Shown: positions 10,956-21,567, numbered from the stretch's first letter. The stretch is DNA of 64,000 nucleotides from Bufo bufo (GCF_905171765.1 NC_053391.1:110892644-110956643); one strand, 5' to 3'. The notes: generated from the sequence alone by a model not told the origin. Translations and numbers: made by a program.

Positions 10956-11580
10956 TTAAAAGGGTTTTTCCGAATCTTTTATACTAATGACCTATCCTCT
11001 GGATAGCAATAAATAATAGGCATGCAGCAGAACATCAAGCCAATAGACCCACATCTGGCATGCTTGAAAGGGGCTGAGATTTAATGATTTATAATGTTGC
11101 ACTTTATATACTTGTTGGACTGAGACAATCAAGACAGCGCTGAAGGAGATACTGTTGACATTGTATTTTTTTAAGAAAATCGTCAGGATCGGTCATCAGT
11201 ATCTGATCGGTGGAGATGCAACACTTGGGACCCCTGCCGATCAGCTGTTTGAGAAGGCACCGTTGCTCACAGTGCTGCCGTTGCCTTCTCTTAGCTCACC
11301 AAGCACATCGCCATACAATGTATAGCGGCTGTGCTTGGTATCAAAGCTCAGCCCCATTCACTGCAATGGGGCTGAGCTGCACCTAGGCCACGTGATCGAT
11401 GAAGGTGACGTCACACGGCCTTGGCTAAGCTGCAAGAAGGCCGCAGCGCTACTGCGAGTGCCCCTGCCTTCTCAAATAGCTGATTGGGGGGAGTTCCAAA
11501 TTCCAGGTGTCGGACTCAGATACTGATGACTTATCCAGAAGATAGGCCATCAGTATAACAGTCTTGGAAAACCCCTTTAA
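10956..11580. mobile_element. MITE with TTAAAGGGGTTTTCC termini
   Basis: Left: TTAAAAGGGTTTTTCCGAAT, then ATACTAATGACCTATCCTCT. Right, inverted: AGATAGGCCATCAGTATAAC, then TTGGAAAACCCCTTTAA. The termini match for about 50 bp. The centre contains CACGTGATC and TGACGTCAC but no coding frame. It abuts the Tc1 element by a few bases. Confidence 0.65.
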
Positions 11581-13016
11581 CATAACATCCACTCCATGCT
11601 TAATTTCCCCTTTGTTGGCTTGGCAATAGAATACTTTCTGTCACATTCCTTTGCAAAACATAGCTGATTTTTTTTCTTCTTGGGACTCTTCTAATTAAAA
11701 TGGATCACCCAAAGCAGACCCAGCACATTTAATGTTCTCCAATGCTCTCTGTAGAGAAAGTCAGAATTCAAAATCTTTTCAGGCATTTTGATTCTGATCA
11801 CTATCAAATTCCAGTGAGGTGGCCAGATAACTCAGTTGAATGGGCTGTGTTGGTCAGTGATAATGGACAAATTGGGATGTGTCCTATTTATGGCTGCTAT
11901 TCACAGGCTATAAAAAATTGGCAGTGTGAATAACCCCATAGACTAGCATTGTTTTTAAAACGATCATGTGACGGCCGGTAAAAAAAAAAGTCCATCATAC
12001 AGCCGCTTTCACAGTCTTGTGAATGTAGCCCTAGGATATGACTGAGAGAATATAGATTAAGTGAGAATGTGTTTATCTGCAATACTGATAGCAGTAAATG
12101 TGTTTTTTTTCTCATTAATTATCTCCATAATTCATATAGATTTATCCTTGTGATAATTACTTTGTCTTTTTAAAAATATTTTTTTTTGTAAATTAAAGGG
12201 CAAAGGTTTGAAGATTTTTAAGATAACTTCTGTACAGGCATTGGCCATAAATTCATATGGCATTGAGGAGAGACCTTGATGAATTTACTAATAACTTTCA
12301 AGACCCTCTAAAATAATGGTCTAAAATTATCACACAAGAACATCTGAAATAATCAGTGAGAATGTTCCGTACAGAGCAGAGATAAGAAATATAAAATGAT
12401 TTCCCCTAGTTGGAGAATAATAGCTCTTTTGCAGTACAGTATATACAAGATACTGAGATAAACTTCTGGAATTGTGTAATTGCACAGATGCCACATGCAC
12501 TTATGAGCTCAGTAAATCACTGTAGGATCTACTATCATGCAAAAACTGTAATGGCCCACCATCCTATCATAATACTTAGCATAGTCTGTTTTTGCATAGT
12601 TTAAAGTCCAAAAAATTGCATTGATTTTATGTGTACAATATCTTTTTCTTTATTATTACAGTATACATTTCAGACTATCAACCACACGTATTCCACAACA
12701 TGTGCAGGTGGCCTTATAGTGAATGGGGCTGGCGGGTGTCAGCTAGCATCCGGCAGTGCTGAATCCACACATCTCCCACAGGCTGTTCCCTGCCGGAGAT
12801 ACCTAACGCTAGTGTGAAATTAGCCTTATTCTGTGGAAATGCCATAAATATATCCAGATGGAAAAACCCCATTTAACATATTAGTAAGTCTATCTACGTC
12901 CAGGCTGTACACACCATTGTAATTAATGAAATAAATGTATGACATGGGCAATCCTACCTCACTATAGGAGTGCATTATTCTCGTATAAAATTATTATTAT
13001 TATTATTATTATTATT
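11581..13016. other. Mostly unrecognised; one MITE end and a trinucleotide run
   Basis: About 12780-12832 ends AACGCTAGTGTGAAATTAGC followed by C and TTA, the right end of the Harbinger-like MITE family described further right. (ATT)n lies at 12991-13018. No host exon was seen. Confidence 0.45.
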
Positions 13017-13018
13017 AT
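12991..13018. repeat. (TTA)n microsatellite
   Basis: About nine uninterrupted TTA units. Confidence 0.95.
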
Positions 13019-13293
13019 GTACAGCAGAGGGGATAACTATTAGATCGTTGGGGGTCCTACTCGCTGGTCACGAGAACAGAGGCCCCCAAATCCCATGGAG
13101 CTCCCTGTGAAATGGACTGAGTGGTTGGTCGGAATGCATGCCGACGCTCTATTCGTTTCTGTTGGAGCACCTAAGATAGCCGACAGTGATATCATGATTG
13201 GTTGGGGTCCCAGAAGAGGACTCCCACCAGTCTAATAGGTATCCCCTATCCTGTGGATAGAGGATAGCGTTTTGTAACTGGAATACCCCTTTA
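13017..13293. mobile_element. MITE copy, 'ATAGGGGATA' family
   Basis: The right end has CTATCCTGTGGATAGAGGAT and GGAATACCCCTTTAA. The left part has GGGGATAACTATTAGATCG. It matches the fragment at 5803-6181 in structure. It lies about 300 bp before exon 2 of aipl1, in intron 1. Confidence 0.5.
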
Positions 13294-13589
13294 ACTGTAG
13301 TTTTAAAGTGATGTTTTCTTAATCATGGTGTACATCTGTTGTAATTCTGATGGGAGGTGGTAGTGGGCCAGTGGCCGGACATAGGACATGGGCTTGAGGA
13401 TATAGTGGACTCTCTGGATTTTTGTGAGTTTTGAAGGTGGCAGTTCTGTTTTGTTGTTGTGTAAAAAACTTGAATTACATCTTTTTATTAAAGATTTTTT
13501 TAAAACAAACTATTTTTAAGCTTTTTTTTAATTTTTTTTACTACTACTGTACAGTCTATATTAACAGCGTGTTCTTCTTGTTATATTAG

Positions 13590-13769
13590 GTGACATTCCA
13601 TTTTCGGACTTTAAAATGTGATAGTGATAGAACGGTTATTGACGACAGCAAAATAGTTGGAGTTCCAATGGAAATCATTATTGGCAACATGTTCAAGCTG
13701 GAGGTATGGGAGATGCTGCTCACTTCAATGAGGATCGGAGAGGTGGCTGAATTCTGGTGTGATGTCACT
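13590..13769 (+). CDS. aipl1: aipl1 coding exon 2 (N-terminal FKBP-like domain)
   Basis: A 180-nt exon in phase 0, preceded by a pyrimidine-rich acceptor (TTCTTCTTGTTATATTAG) and followed by the donor GTGAGT at 13770. It encodes [20 protein letters not shown], then [20 protein letters not shown] and AEFWCDVT. This matches AIPL1, a photoreceptor co-chaperone that works with HSP90 to fold cone and rod phosphodiesterase 6; its FKBP-like domain binds the prenyl group of PDE6. From memory, human exon 2 also spans 180 nt (codons 33-92). AIP, the paralogue, fits less well (it lacks [13 protein letters not shown]). The exon is intact, with no stop or frameshift, so the gene looks functional here. Exon 1 was not found in the window; later exons lie beyond the right edge. 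Confidence 0.93.
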
Positions 13770-14359
13770 GTGAGTATATTACCTCTCAGTTTTTTATGTA
13801 TTTGTTACACAGCACTTTTCAGCAGATTTATGCCGCTCTAACTGGCGTCACGAAATACCAACATACTCCCTGTTTACAATGAACAGCATCTTACTGTGAA
13901 ACGCGCCAGTGTTATGAAAAAAGACAGTCATCGGCAGAGTGTCCACTGGGCGTCTCCCATCTGGCCTCTCCCTGCCTGTCTCAACTTGATTGACAGGTCT
14001 CTCCCTAGCATATAGCAGACCCTGGCAGACCCCTCTCCTCATGCCCGTCTCTTCTTAAATCCATATTGTCTATGAGGCACCACAGCCTTTCAGATTAAAT
14101 CAGAATTAATTGTAATTAGGAAGTGTGCCAGTATTTCTTGCTGACAGGTTACCTTTAATCACCTAACTGTTTTGCTCGGCTGCGAGAAAAGTATTTAACT
14201 GTTTGCCAGAGCTGAGCTCGGGCAGAAAGTGTAGGGGGGAGGGCTGCTTTAGATGCTGCTATCTCCTCAATGGTAGCACTAGCAGCTAGTAACATTTCAC
14301 TAGTCTAGCTGCAACAGAGAAAATATCACTGTTAGAAATCGAGTCAGGAGTAATCTGGT

Positions 14360-14563
14360 GTAAAACTTAATGATTTTCCTATTTCATGACGTAAAGTCAT
14401 AGTTTTATTAAAGACACGGAGGCGAGTATTGCTTTCTCCTTCTTTACTGAACCACCAATAGCAGCAAAGAGAAAAAATGTACATATAAGGAACCATAGCA
14501 ACCAAGGTCCCTCCCCACTGGCCCCTATAATAGGCCGCTCTTCCTCTGTGACTTCCTCTTTCT
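14360..14563. repeat. DIRS left terminal inverted repeat with extension
   Basis: 14413-14563 is the inverted copy of 19988-20143 (for example ATAATAGGCCGCTCTTCCTC). The outer 73 bp (14360-14432) are repeated as an exact inverted copy at 15038-15110. Confidence 0.9.
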
Positions 14564-15037
14564 TTGAACATCTGGTGCTGACATCCCGAACATCCCAACG
14601 ATAACTCCGAACTGAACCGACATCACGAACATCCCAGCGATGACTCCAAACTTTAACTGGAACAGACAGTCCAACGCCCATGAAGCGTAATCAACTAGCC
14701 AACCAGGCTAAACTGCAGAACACATCCACCGGAAAACACAGCATCCTGTAACGGAAAGACTTCATCCTGGAAAATAAAACAGACCATAGGCCTAGGTGAA
14801 ACAACATCTCAAGACAGAATGTCCAGACGCCACCTTCGCCACTGGAAAAACAGGTGACAAGTGACCGAACACAATAAAAATTTTAATAAATAACATGAAA
14901 TACAATGTCAATGCAAGAACATTAGGACAATAAAAACCTAAACACAATAACTTAAAGGTTAATAATACATAGAGGCAATGATACATGACCCCTGTAACAA
15001 AAAACCGCAAGAAACCCCCAAGGGAGGGAATAGGGTG

Positions 15038-15136
15038 GGCAATACTCGCCTCCGTGTCTTTAATAAAACTATGACTTTACGTCATGAAATAGGAAAATCA
15101 TTAAGTTTTACAGCAAGACACGGAGGCTTCGTATTG
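15038..15136. repeat. DIRS internal complementary region
   Basis: The first 73 bp (15038-15110) are the reverse complement of the left terminus 14360-14432. The following bases (ACAGCAAGACACGGAGGCTT, then CGTATTGC) are the reverse complement of the right terminus, with one difference (GGAGAC in the terminus). This is the junction of the two ends, used as a template to complete the circular intermediate in DIRS replication. Confidence 0.93.
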
Positions 15137-15141
15137 CAAGT

Positions 15142-18100
15142 TCAAAGCCCGTCAATGATCGAAGCAAACAAATTAGATGGAGGGCGGAAATAGAACTCCC
15201 TGAACGTGGTAACATTGGACCAATCAGCCAGACGCATAACATCCTCTAATCTGGCTCCCGACACCGCCAAGGCGGTGGCAGAGGCCCCACGCGCAGAATG
15301 GGCCGTGAAGACCGACGTGTCAACACCCGCTAATGACATGACCCATTTAAGCCAGCGTGCTAACGTGGGGCTAGAAACCGGTCCAAAAGGATGACGAATA
15401 GAAATGAACAGCTGAGAGCTGGCCGGAGACCGATGCGCCAGCGTCCTGGACTCGTACTCTTTAAGGCACGCCACTGGACATAAGATCGGAGAGGCAGGAA
15501 AACTGGGGTAGGACACGAAACGTATGCTGGTCTTGGTGCGACGCGAGATGTTGAAAGTAACCCCCTCCGGGGTAAAGGAACGCACGTCGTGATCAAGAGC
15601 CCTCACATCCGAGACCCTCTTGCACGAAATAAGGCAAAATAACGCCAACAATTTAGCTGACAATTGCCTAATTGTGAGGTCAGAGTTCCCGGGCCAGGAG
15701 GCCAAGAAGGTAAGGACCAGGGAAACGTCCCATGTTGTGGAAAAACGAGGACGCGGGGGACGAGATAAACGAGCCCCCCTTAAAAGGCGAGAAACCGAAG
15801 GATGTTGGCCAGCCGCGACGCCCTCGAAACCCGCATGTGTAGAAGAAATAGCGGACCTAAAAAAGTTAATGGTCCGATATGCCTTCCCCACCTCGAAGAG
15901 AGAGGTGAGAAATTCTAGCAGGTGGGTTACAGGTACCGAAACGGGATCCAAGTCCCGTTCCACGCACCAGTTAGCCCAAGTTCTCCAGGCTGCCCGGTAC
16001 GACTTCCTAGTGCCGGGAGCCCATGCACTGTCCAATAGCTGTCGAGTTGCTGCCGAAACTCCCTCGAACGATCCAGGTGTCCGGAGATCCGACATGCCAG
16101 CAGCTGCAGGGATCCATCGAGTAGAAGGGGATGTTGTAGACCCAGAGGGTTGTGGAGGAGATCCGACCGGGTCGGGAGAAGTACAGGAATCTCCACTAGT
16201 ATCCTCAGCAACGAGGGGAACCAGACCTGAGACCCCCAGAACGGAACCACCAGAACTAGGTCCGCCTGCTGACGAATCACCTGCAAGAGTGTCCTCGGAA
16301 TCATCGAGAATGGGGGAAACGCGTACAGGCGGGATACCGACCAATCCTGGAGGAACGCATCCACTGCTAATGCCTCCGGGTCCGGACGCCAGCTGTAGAA
16401 CTGGGTGAGTTGTCTGGTCAGCCGTGATGCGAACAGGTCGATAGACATCGGACCCCACAATTCCGAAATTGCTGAGAAGACCAGAGGATCCAACTGCCAA
16501 TCGCTGCCATCCGATAGGTAGCGCGAGTTCCAATCCGCCTGAACGTTGTTCAGCCCCGGTAAGTACTCCGCCTGGACCATGATGTCTCTGGATAGGCAAA
16601 ATGTCCAAAAGTCTTTGGCCAAACGAGCCAAAGTCGCTGAGCGAGTGCCCCCCAAACGGTTGACATACTGGACTGCTGATATATTGTCCATACGTAACCT
16701 GATGCACGCGTTGGCGATCCCGTTGGAAAAACTCTTCACCGCAAAAGATCCCGCCAGGAGCTCCAACGCATTGATGTGCAGGAGGGACTCCTCCGCTGAC
16801 CAGGGGCCCCCCGTGGATACACCATTGCAATGGGCACCCCAACCCTGGAGGCTCGCATCCGATTCTATGGTCAATTCTGGCAGGAAGCCGAAAATCGCTC
16901 TGCCGTTCCACGCCTCCAGATTGGCGATCCACCAACTTAACTCCTCTCGGGCCTCCAAGTCCAGCACCACCGCGTCCGCAAAGGATGCACCGGTCCGAAG
17001 ATGGGCGATCTTCAGTCGCTGGAGCGCACGGTAATGTAACGGGGCTGGAAACACCGCCTGGATGGACGAGGCTAATAGACCGATGATGCGGGCCAGGTGA
17101 CGCAATGAGAGATGGGGTATGAGGAGCGCATGTCTCAATTCTTTGCGGATCGCCCGCAACTTTGCCGTCGGCAGACTGAGGGACTCTGAGAGAGAATCCA
17201 CCGTGAATCCCAAGAATTCCATCCTCTGAGCCGGGATGAGGCAGGACTTCTCTATGTTGAGGAGGAATCCGAGATCCGAAAGCAAATCCGACGTCCACTG
17301 GAGATGTTCCAGTAATCCCACCCTGGATTCGTGCATCAGAAGGATGTCGTCCAGGTAAATGATTAGGCGGACGCCCCGAGTACTCAACCATAACACGACT
17401 GGACGCAGCAACTTGGTGAAGCACCAAGGAGCTGAAGACAGTCCGAATGGCAGACAGGTGAACCTCCAGACCTCGCCGTTCCACCTGAACTGGAGCAGGT
17501 CCCTGGAGTGAGTGGCCACTGGGACCGTCAGGTAGGCATCCTTCAGGTCCAGCTTTACCATTCAGTCCCCAGGAACTAACAAGTCCCGAAGAAGATGGAT
17601 CCCCTCCATTTTGAAATGCCGGTAGCGAACTACCGCATTCAGCGCGCGCAGATTGATAACTGACCTCATCTGTCCACCCTTCTTCTGGACAAGGAAGATA
17701 TTGCTGATCACAGCCCCTCGTGACGGGGACGCTCGTTCGATCGCCCGCTTCTGTCTGAGGGAGCACAACTCCGCGTCGACAAGAGCGCAATCTGGGTGTG
17801 ACAGGGGGACAAGTGGCGGGGAGGGAACAAGGTAGGGAGACCCCGTGAGCTCTATGTGAAATCCCTTGACCGTGGTAAGGACCCACGGGTCTGAGGTAAT
17901 GAGACTCCAAGCGTGGGAAAAGCGCTGGAGTCTGCCCCCTAAACAAGGCACCATAGAATCCCCGGTCTGGGGAACACTTACCCAAGGGTCTGCGATGGTT
18001 GGGGTTGCCCCGGAAGGAGCGAGAACGCCACTGATTTCCTCTGGAGGCAAAGAAGGGAGACGGGTTACGTTGCTCCTGGAAGGATGGACGATGTCCACCA

Positions 18101-18903
18101 AAACCTCTATTTGCTCCACGGGCCTGGAAACTAGCACGGCCGGACAGGCGGCCCCTACCACTGCCGGCCCGATCAGAGACCCGACCCTGGAATGCTCTGC
18201 GCATCGAGCTCTGGGCCTTGTCAAGCGCAGTAAAGGTGCCCACAAAACGACTCATGTCTTTAATGAAAGACTCGCCGAAAAGGAGCCCCTGGGCCTCTTT
18301 TCCCGCTTCAGTGAGCGCTAGATTAGCCAGCTTAGGGTCTATCTTGAATAAGATTGACTTGCGCCTCTCAATCGCCACTGCCGTATTGGCGCTACCGGTA
18401 AGGCAAATGGCCCGCTGGGTCCAGCCCCGTAATTCCTCGGGGTCTATTTGGGATCCCTCATTCCTAGCCGTCTCGGCCATCTCCAAGATCTTGGTCAGTG
18501 GACTAAGGACATCTAAGATCTTGTCCTGGCAGCTGCGGAGAGCTGAATCCAGGCCTTTCTTTGAGTTCCAGCCAGTCTTGGCCAGAAATTGCGCCATCTT
18601 GGGGTCTACTATTGGGGTGTCACACACCTTATTGGGTACTACTGGTCTGGGACACTCTGCCCTGAGCTTATTACGTGACTCGCGGGAAAGCGAGTGACGG
18701 ACCCAATGCTCTAAGTAAGCCCCCACATGGGGAGAGGGGAGCCATTCCGCCGAACGCGGGTGATGTAAGGACTCAGGGTCGAACATAGGTTCTCCTGAGT
18801 CATCTAACACGACCTCAGAACGGTTAGCATAGCTAGAGGACGCCACATCCTTGGCAGAGGAGGCCGCCGTAGCGGAAGTCGAGGGGCCCTGAATTGGGGG
18901 GGG
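15142..18903 (-). CDS. DIRS Gag C-terminal part and tyrosine recombinase, one open frame
   Basis: One stop-free frame runs from inside Gag to the end of the recombinase (1,314 codons counted from an upstream start at 19086). Its first third is Gag (for example AYLEHWVRHSLS, and an Arg/Gly-rich stretch RGRLSGRASFQARGANRGFG). Its last 330 or so residues are the tyrosine recombinase: core-binding part APGTRKSYRAAWRTW, catalytic Arg in SCKRVSDVRALD (residue 1157), His-x-x-Arg in HSARGASA (1263, 1266), Trp 1289 and the nucleophile Tyr 1299 in FREFYFRP. The recombinase cuts and joins the circular DNA to the target. The middle third (about 16200-17900) overlaps RT/RNase H in another frame and matches nothing I know. 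Recombinase catalytic residues are all present. Confidence 0.85.
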   Translation of the reverse strand, partial: PPPIQGPSTSATAASSAKDVASSSYANRSEVVLDDSGEPMFDPESLHHPRSAEWLPSPHVGAYLEHWVRHSLSRESRNKLRAECPRPVVPNKVCDTPIVDPKMAQFLAKTGWNSKKGLDSALRSCQDKILDVLSPLTKILEMAETARNEGSQIDPEELRGWTQRAICLTGSANTAVAIERRKSILFKIDPKLANLALTEAGKEAQGLLFGESFIKDMSRFVGTFTALDKAQSSMRRAFQGRVSDRAGSGRGRLSGRASFQARGANRGFGGHRPSFQEQRNPSPFFASRGNQWRSRSFRGNPNHRRPLGKCSPDRGFYGALFRGQTPALFPRLESHYLRPVGPYHGQGISHRAHGVSLPCSLPATCPPVTPRLRSCRRGVVLPQTEAGDRTSVPVTRGCDQQYLPCPEEGWTDEVSYQSARAECGSSLPAFQNGGDPSSSGLVSSWGLNGKAGPEGCLPDGPSGHSLQGPAPVQVERRGLEVHLSAIRTVFSSLVLHQVAASSRVMVEYSGRPPNHLPGRHPSDARIQGGITGTSPVDVGFAFGSRIPPQHREVLPHPGSEDGILGIHGGFSLRVPQSADGKVAGDPQRIETCAPHTPSLIASPGPHHRSISLVHPGGVSSPVTLPCAPATEDRPSSDRCILCGRGGAGLGGPRGVKLVDRQSGGVERQSDFRLPARIDHRIGCEPPGLGCPLQWCIHGGPLVSGGVPPAHQCVGAPGGIFCGEEFFQRDRQRVHQVTYGQYISSPVCQPFGGHSLSDFGSFGQRLLDILPIQRHHGPGGVLTGAEQRSGGLELALPIGWQRLAVGSSGLLSNFGIVGSDVYRPVRITADQTTHPVLQLASGPGGISSGCVPPGLVGIPPVRVSPILDDSEDTLAGDSSAGGPSSGGSVLGVSGLVPLVAEDTSGDSCTSPDPVGSPPQPSGSTTSPSTRWIPAAAGMSDLRTPGSFEGVSAATRQLLDSAWAPGTRKSYRAAWRTWANWCVERDLDPVSVPVTHLLEFLTSLFEVGKAYRTINFFRSAISSTHAGFEGVAAGQHPSVSRLLRGARLSRPPRPRFSTTWDVSLVLTFLASWPGNSDLTIRQLSAKLLALFCLISCKRVSDVRALDHDVRSFTPEGVTFNISRRTKTSIRFVSYPSFPASPILCPVACLKEYESRTLAHRSPASSQLFISIRHPFGPVSSPTLARWLKWVMSLAGVDTSVFTAHSARGASATALAVSGARLEDVMRLADWSNVTTFREFYFRPPSNLFASIIDGL
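15927..17960 (-). pseudogene. DIRS reverse transcriptase, RNase H, methyltransferase-like region; one stop
   Basis: RT begins near 17900 (ISNIFLVQKKGGQMRSVINL) and includes VKLDLKDAYLTVPV, FTCLPFGLSSAPWCFTKLL and the catalytic LIIYLDDILLM. RNase H follows (LTIESDASLQGWGAHCNG, then SLLHINALELLA, LRMDNISAVQYVNR, NVQADWNSR). A methyltransferase-like region (SIDLFASRLTRQLTQFYSW, then WGSQVWFPSLL) ends the frame. A single TGA (17562-17564) breaks it just before VKLDLKDAYL, where Trp is usual in the family. The last part overlaps the start of the recombinase in a different frame. Apart from that stop the frame is open for more than 500 codons, so the copy is recent. Confidence 0.9.
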
Positions 18904-19357
18904 TGACATCCTCCTCTGTCCCGTAATCCATGTCTGCAAATGCCTCCTCGTCTGAAGCTCTATCAGAGTCAGACAATTCCGGTAATTGCGCTCTCGCGCA
19001 TTTCCATGTCCGCGCCCGTTCTGCCTGGCGGGAATAGGCCCTTTTCCGTGAGCTAAGCACGGTCTCTGGGGTGGCAAGATGCGCACCAGTCACAAGCTCC
19101 TGTGTCGCAGGAGGGTCATTAGAGGTAGGCTGCAGTGTGGCAATGGGGTCCTGCAAAGGTACAGTGAGAGGTGGGACGGACAGAGCCTGGGTAATGGTTT
19201 GTGAGAGAATGGATGACATGGAGCCCATGGCTGCCATAATCGCATCCGACACAGAGCGCTGCAGGGCCAGCGCCTGTGCATCCACCTCAGTGGAGAGACA
19301 TCCCTCAGAGGGTGAGGGGGGCCTACTGGCCGTCTGAGGGGGAGTAGTTGATGACAT
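18896..19357 (-). pseudogene. DIRS Gag N-terminal part, frame changes at a G8 run
   Basis: Start chosen at the ATG read from 19357 (MSSTTPPQTASRPPSPSEG), because the longer frame upstream is leader-like. It continues through a Ser/Thr/Pro-rich segment and an Arg-rich stretch (SSRKRAYSRQAERART) to EEDVTPP. At the eight-G run (18896-18903 on the + strand) the frame must change by one to enter the rest of Gag. This is either a simple homopolymer indel or slippage. Gag is the coat protein of the replication particle. Confidence 0.7.
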
Positions 19358-19987
19358 CCCTACAAACTGGCCTGATTGAACTGTAAACCGCACTAATATT
19401 AAACCCACAGGGTGGGAAGAGGTCACCTGAGAGAAGCGCTGCAGTGTCAAAAGCAGGGAGCAGGAGCCGCCGACCGAGCCATGTGTAGTGGCCGAATGTC
19501 TGGAGGAAGCAGGAAGTGCTGTAGCTCCGCCCCCAAAAGCCCGCGAATCGCGGCAGCCAATCCCAAGATGGCCGCCGAGATCTCGCGAGATCTCGCGGCC
19601 CCACCGCTCCGGGAGCGTCAGGGATGGTACGGCGGTTCAAGGGGACAGAGGACCCGCCCACCGAGCACCGGGAGCCTCGCTAACAAGCCGGTAGGTCCAT
19701 AAGGGTCCGAATTAGTTGGGCAGGGTAGCGAACTCTCCCTGGGATAAGGGAGTAGGAAAAAGAAAAGGGGGGCAGATGCGGGAAAGCGTCCCTGGAAGCA
19801 TCTAGCGCGGTGATAAGCGCAATGGACTAGAGTAGCCGCCCCAGCCAGAGGCAGGCGCAAAAAAACAACAAATAGGGGCGCTGCAGGCAAGCAGGGTTAG
19901 TCACCCTGGGGTATACAGCGCACAATAGACACCAAACATCAATGACATAAGCAAAGAAGAAGATGTACTTAACTTGGTGGCAGCAGC
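19358..19987 (-). other. DIRS leader between right terminus and Gag
   Basis: A non-coding, GC-rich stretch with a short palindrome (GAGATCTCGCGAGATCTCGC at about 19577-19596). It probably holds the element's promoter and leader; no core promoter element was identified with confidence. Confidence 0.5.
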
Positions 19988-20151
19988 AAAGAAAGAGGAA
20001 GTCACAGAGGAAGAGCGGCCTATTATAGGGGCCAGTGGGGAGGGACCTTGGTTGCTATGGTTCCTTATGTGTAAATTTTTTCTCTTTGCTGCTATTGGTG
20101 GTTCAGTAAAGAAGGAGAAAGCAATACGAAGTCTCCGTGTCTTGCTGTAAA
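19988..20151. repeat. DIRS right terminal inverted repeat
   Basis: The inverted copy of the left terminus (AGAGGAAGAGCGGCCTATTA and onward). It ends CCGTGTCTTGCTGTAAAA, the part whose complement appears in the internal complementary region. Confidence 0.9.
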
Positions 20152-20497
20152 AACTGCTTTTACTTTCACTTTCAGCTGCATTCACCGCATCCCGATTTCT
20201 ATCAGTGATATCTTTACTTATACTGAACATATTGCTGTCATTCTGGTATTGTTTGAAAGCTTGGAATACCAGCTTTCAAATTATACAAAGTCCATATCTC
20301 TAAAGCTGAGGAGGAAAGAAAAAATAATAAAATATACAGAAATGTGGCATTATCATTACTGTAGTGACCCACATAATAAAATTATGTTATATTTACCACC
20401 CAGTGAACGTCAAATATATTCCACAAAATAATGTAAAATTTGCAATTTTTTATCCTTCCCCTAAAAATAAAATACAAAAAGTTATTTTATACACTAT
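20152..20497. other. Nothing recognised
   Basis: AT-rich intron sequence between the DIRS element and a TA microsatellite. Confidence 0.5.
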
Positions 20498-20521
20498 ATA
20501 TATATATATATATATATACAC

Positions 20522-20562
<41 letters not shown>
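20498..20562. repeat. (TA)n microsatellite
   Basis: Two TA runs separated by CACAT. Confidence 0.95.
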
Positions 20563-20564
<2 letters not shown>

Positions 20565-20565
20565 A

Positions 20566-21530
20566 GAAAATCACAGGGCAGCACTCCTAGCTTCAAGCAG
20601 TTCAGGTGCCAGCGTTATCCCCTTGGTCCTGGGGTCCAAACACAATCCAAATAAATATAACGCAGCACTCCTTGGATAAAAAAGTGCAAAAATTTGATTT
20701 TTATTCAACACATGTTGATACAGGCAACGTTTCAGCTCTCTCACAGAGCCATTATCAAGCCAAGTGATGCGTAGATTTGCGTAGATTTAATGTATATAGT
20801 GATGGATGGCATGGAGTCGCTACATGATGGGACACTGGCAATTGGCCAGATGTCCACATGCGGCGACTATAATGCCTCTCTAATGATTCATCCTGTGATA
20901 TACAGAAACACACAGGGTGGGAGGCGGAGTCAAACATTCGCATGTTGCGATACTGACCTGCCCCGAGCGCCGGGTTTATGATGCACTACGCCACGAGGGT
21001 AACCCAGGCGGAGTAGGCAGAGTGACACGCCGAGATGGAGCGATGCTCCATCTTTGATATAGCGCTGCGAGAGCACAAGGTAACTGAAGGTTATGGATTC
21101 CTGTGATCTGCGGTTTTCTTACAGGTGTGAATTGTGATTGAGCAAGCCATGGATGTTTTAACTACTGTCACTATTGGGTGAAGCACGATTGCACTTTACA
21201 TGAAGCACTAAGAAATTGAAGATAATCACGGATATGTGATGCACTTTATCTGAGAGCGTCAGAATGCTGCTACACCATGAATTGTCACATGAGAATGAAT
21301 TGTATTTTTACTGAGTTTTTATATGCACCAGTGTGTAACTAATCAGGAAATTAGCACAGATTACTTCCTGCAATGTCTCTATATATGCACAGTCACTTTA
21401 TTGTATGTTTCACTTGGCTTGATAATGGCTCTGTGAGAGAGCTGAAACGTTGCCTGTATCAACATGTGTTGAATAAATATCAAATTTTTAAACTTTTTCA
21501 TCCAAGGAGTGCTGCGTTATATTTATTTGG

Positions 21531-21533
<3 letters not shown>
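20566..21533. mobile_element. Foldback repeat with 'GAAACGTTGCCTG' arms
   Basis: The left arm (about 20645-20763) and right arm (about 21412-21530) are inverted copies. CCAAATAAATATAACGCAGC pairs with GCTGCGTTATATTTATTTGG, and TGGCTTGATAATGGCTCTGT pairs with its complement. The middle is non-coding. TA runs flank it on both sides. It is a DNA-transposon-like repeat of unknown superfamily. Confidence 0.7.

Positions 21534-21567
<34 letters not shown>

Larger units (their letters stand above)
14360..20151 (-). mobile_element. DIRS-type tyrosine-recombinase retrotransposon, near complete
   Basis: All hallmarks are present: Gag, RT, RNase H, a methyltransferase-like C-terminal region, and a tyrosine recombinase instead of an integrase. 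The termini are inverted (about 14413-14563 against 19988-20143). An internal complementary region (15038-15136) carries the joined ends in inverted form. There is no target duplication, as expected for insertion by a tyrosine recombinase. Such elements go through a circular DNA intermediate. Breaks are few: a homopolymer frame change in Gag and one TGA in RT. Confidence 0.95.

Noticed and set aside
1..13589. aipl1 exon 1 upstream of exon 2
   Set aside because: I searched for a short frame ending in a GELPxF-like block before a GT donor and did not find one; it may lie left of the window.
13590..13769. Assignment of the host exon to AIP instead of AIPL1
   Set aside because: [17 protein letters not shown] and, in exon 3, DWHVHTCG fit AIPL1; AIP differs at these blocks as far as I recall.
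15620..18697. Long + strand open frames (262, 162, 151 and 159 codons) opposite the DIRS genes
   Set aside because: They lie antisense to clear DIRS coding sequence, match no domain, and are expected from its GC-rich codon pattern.
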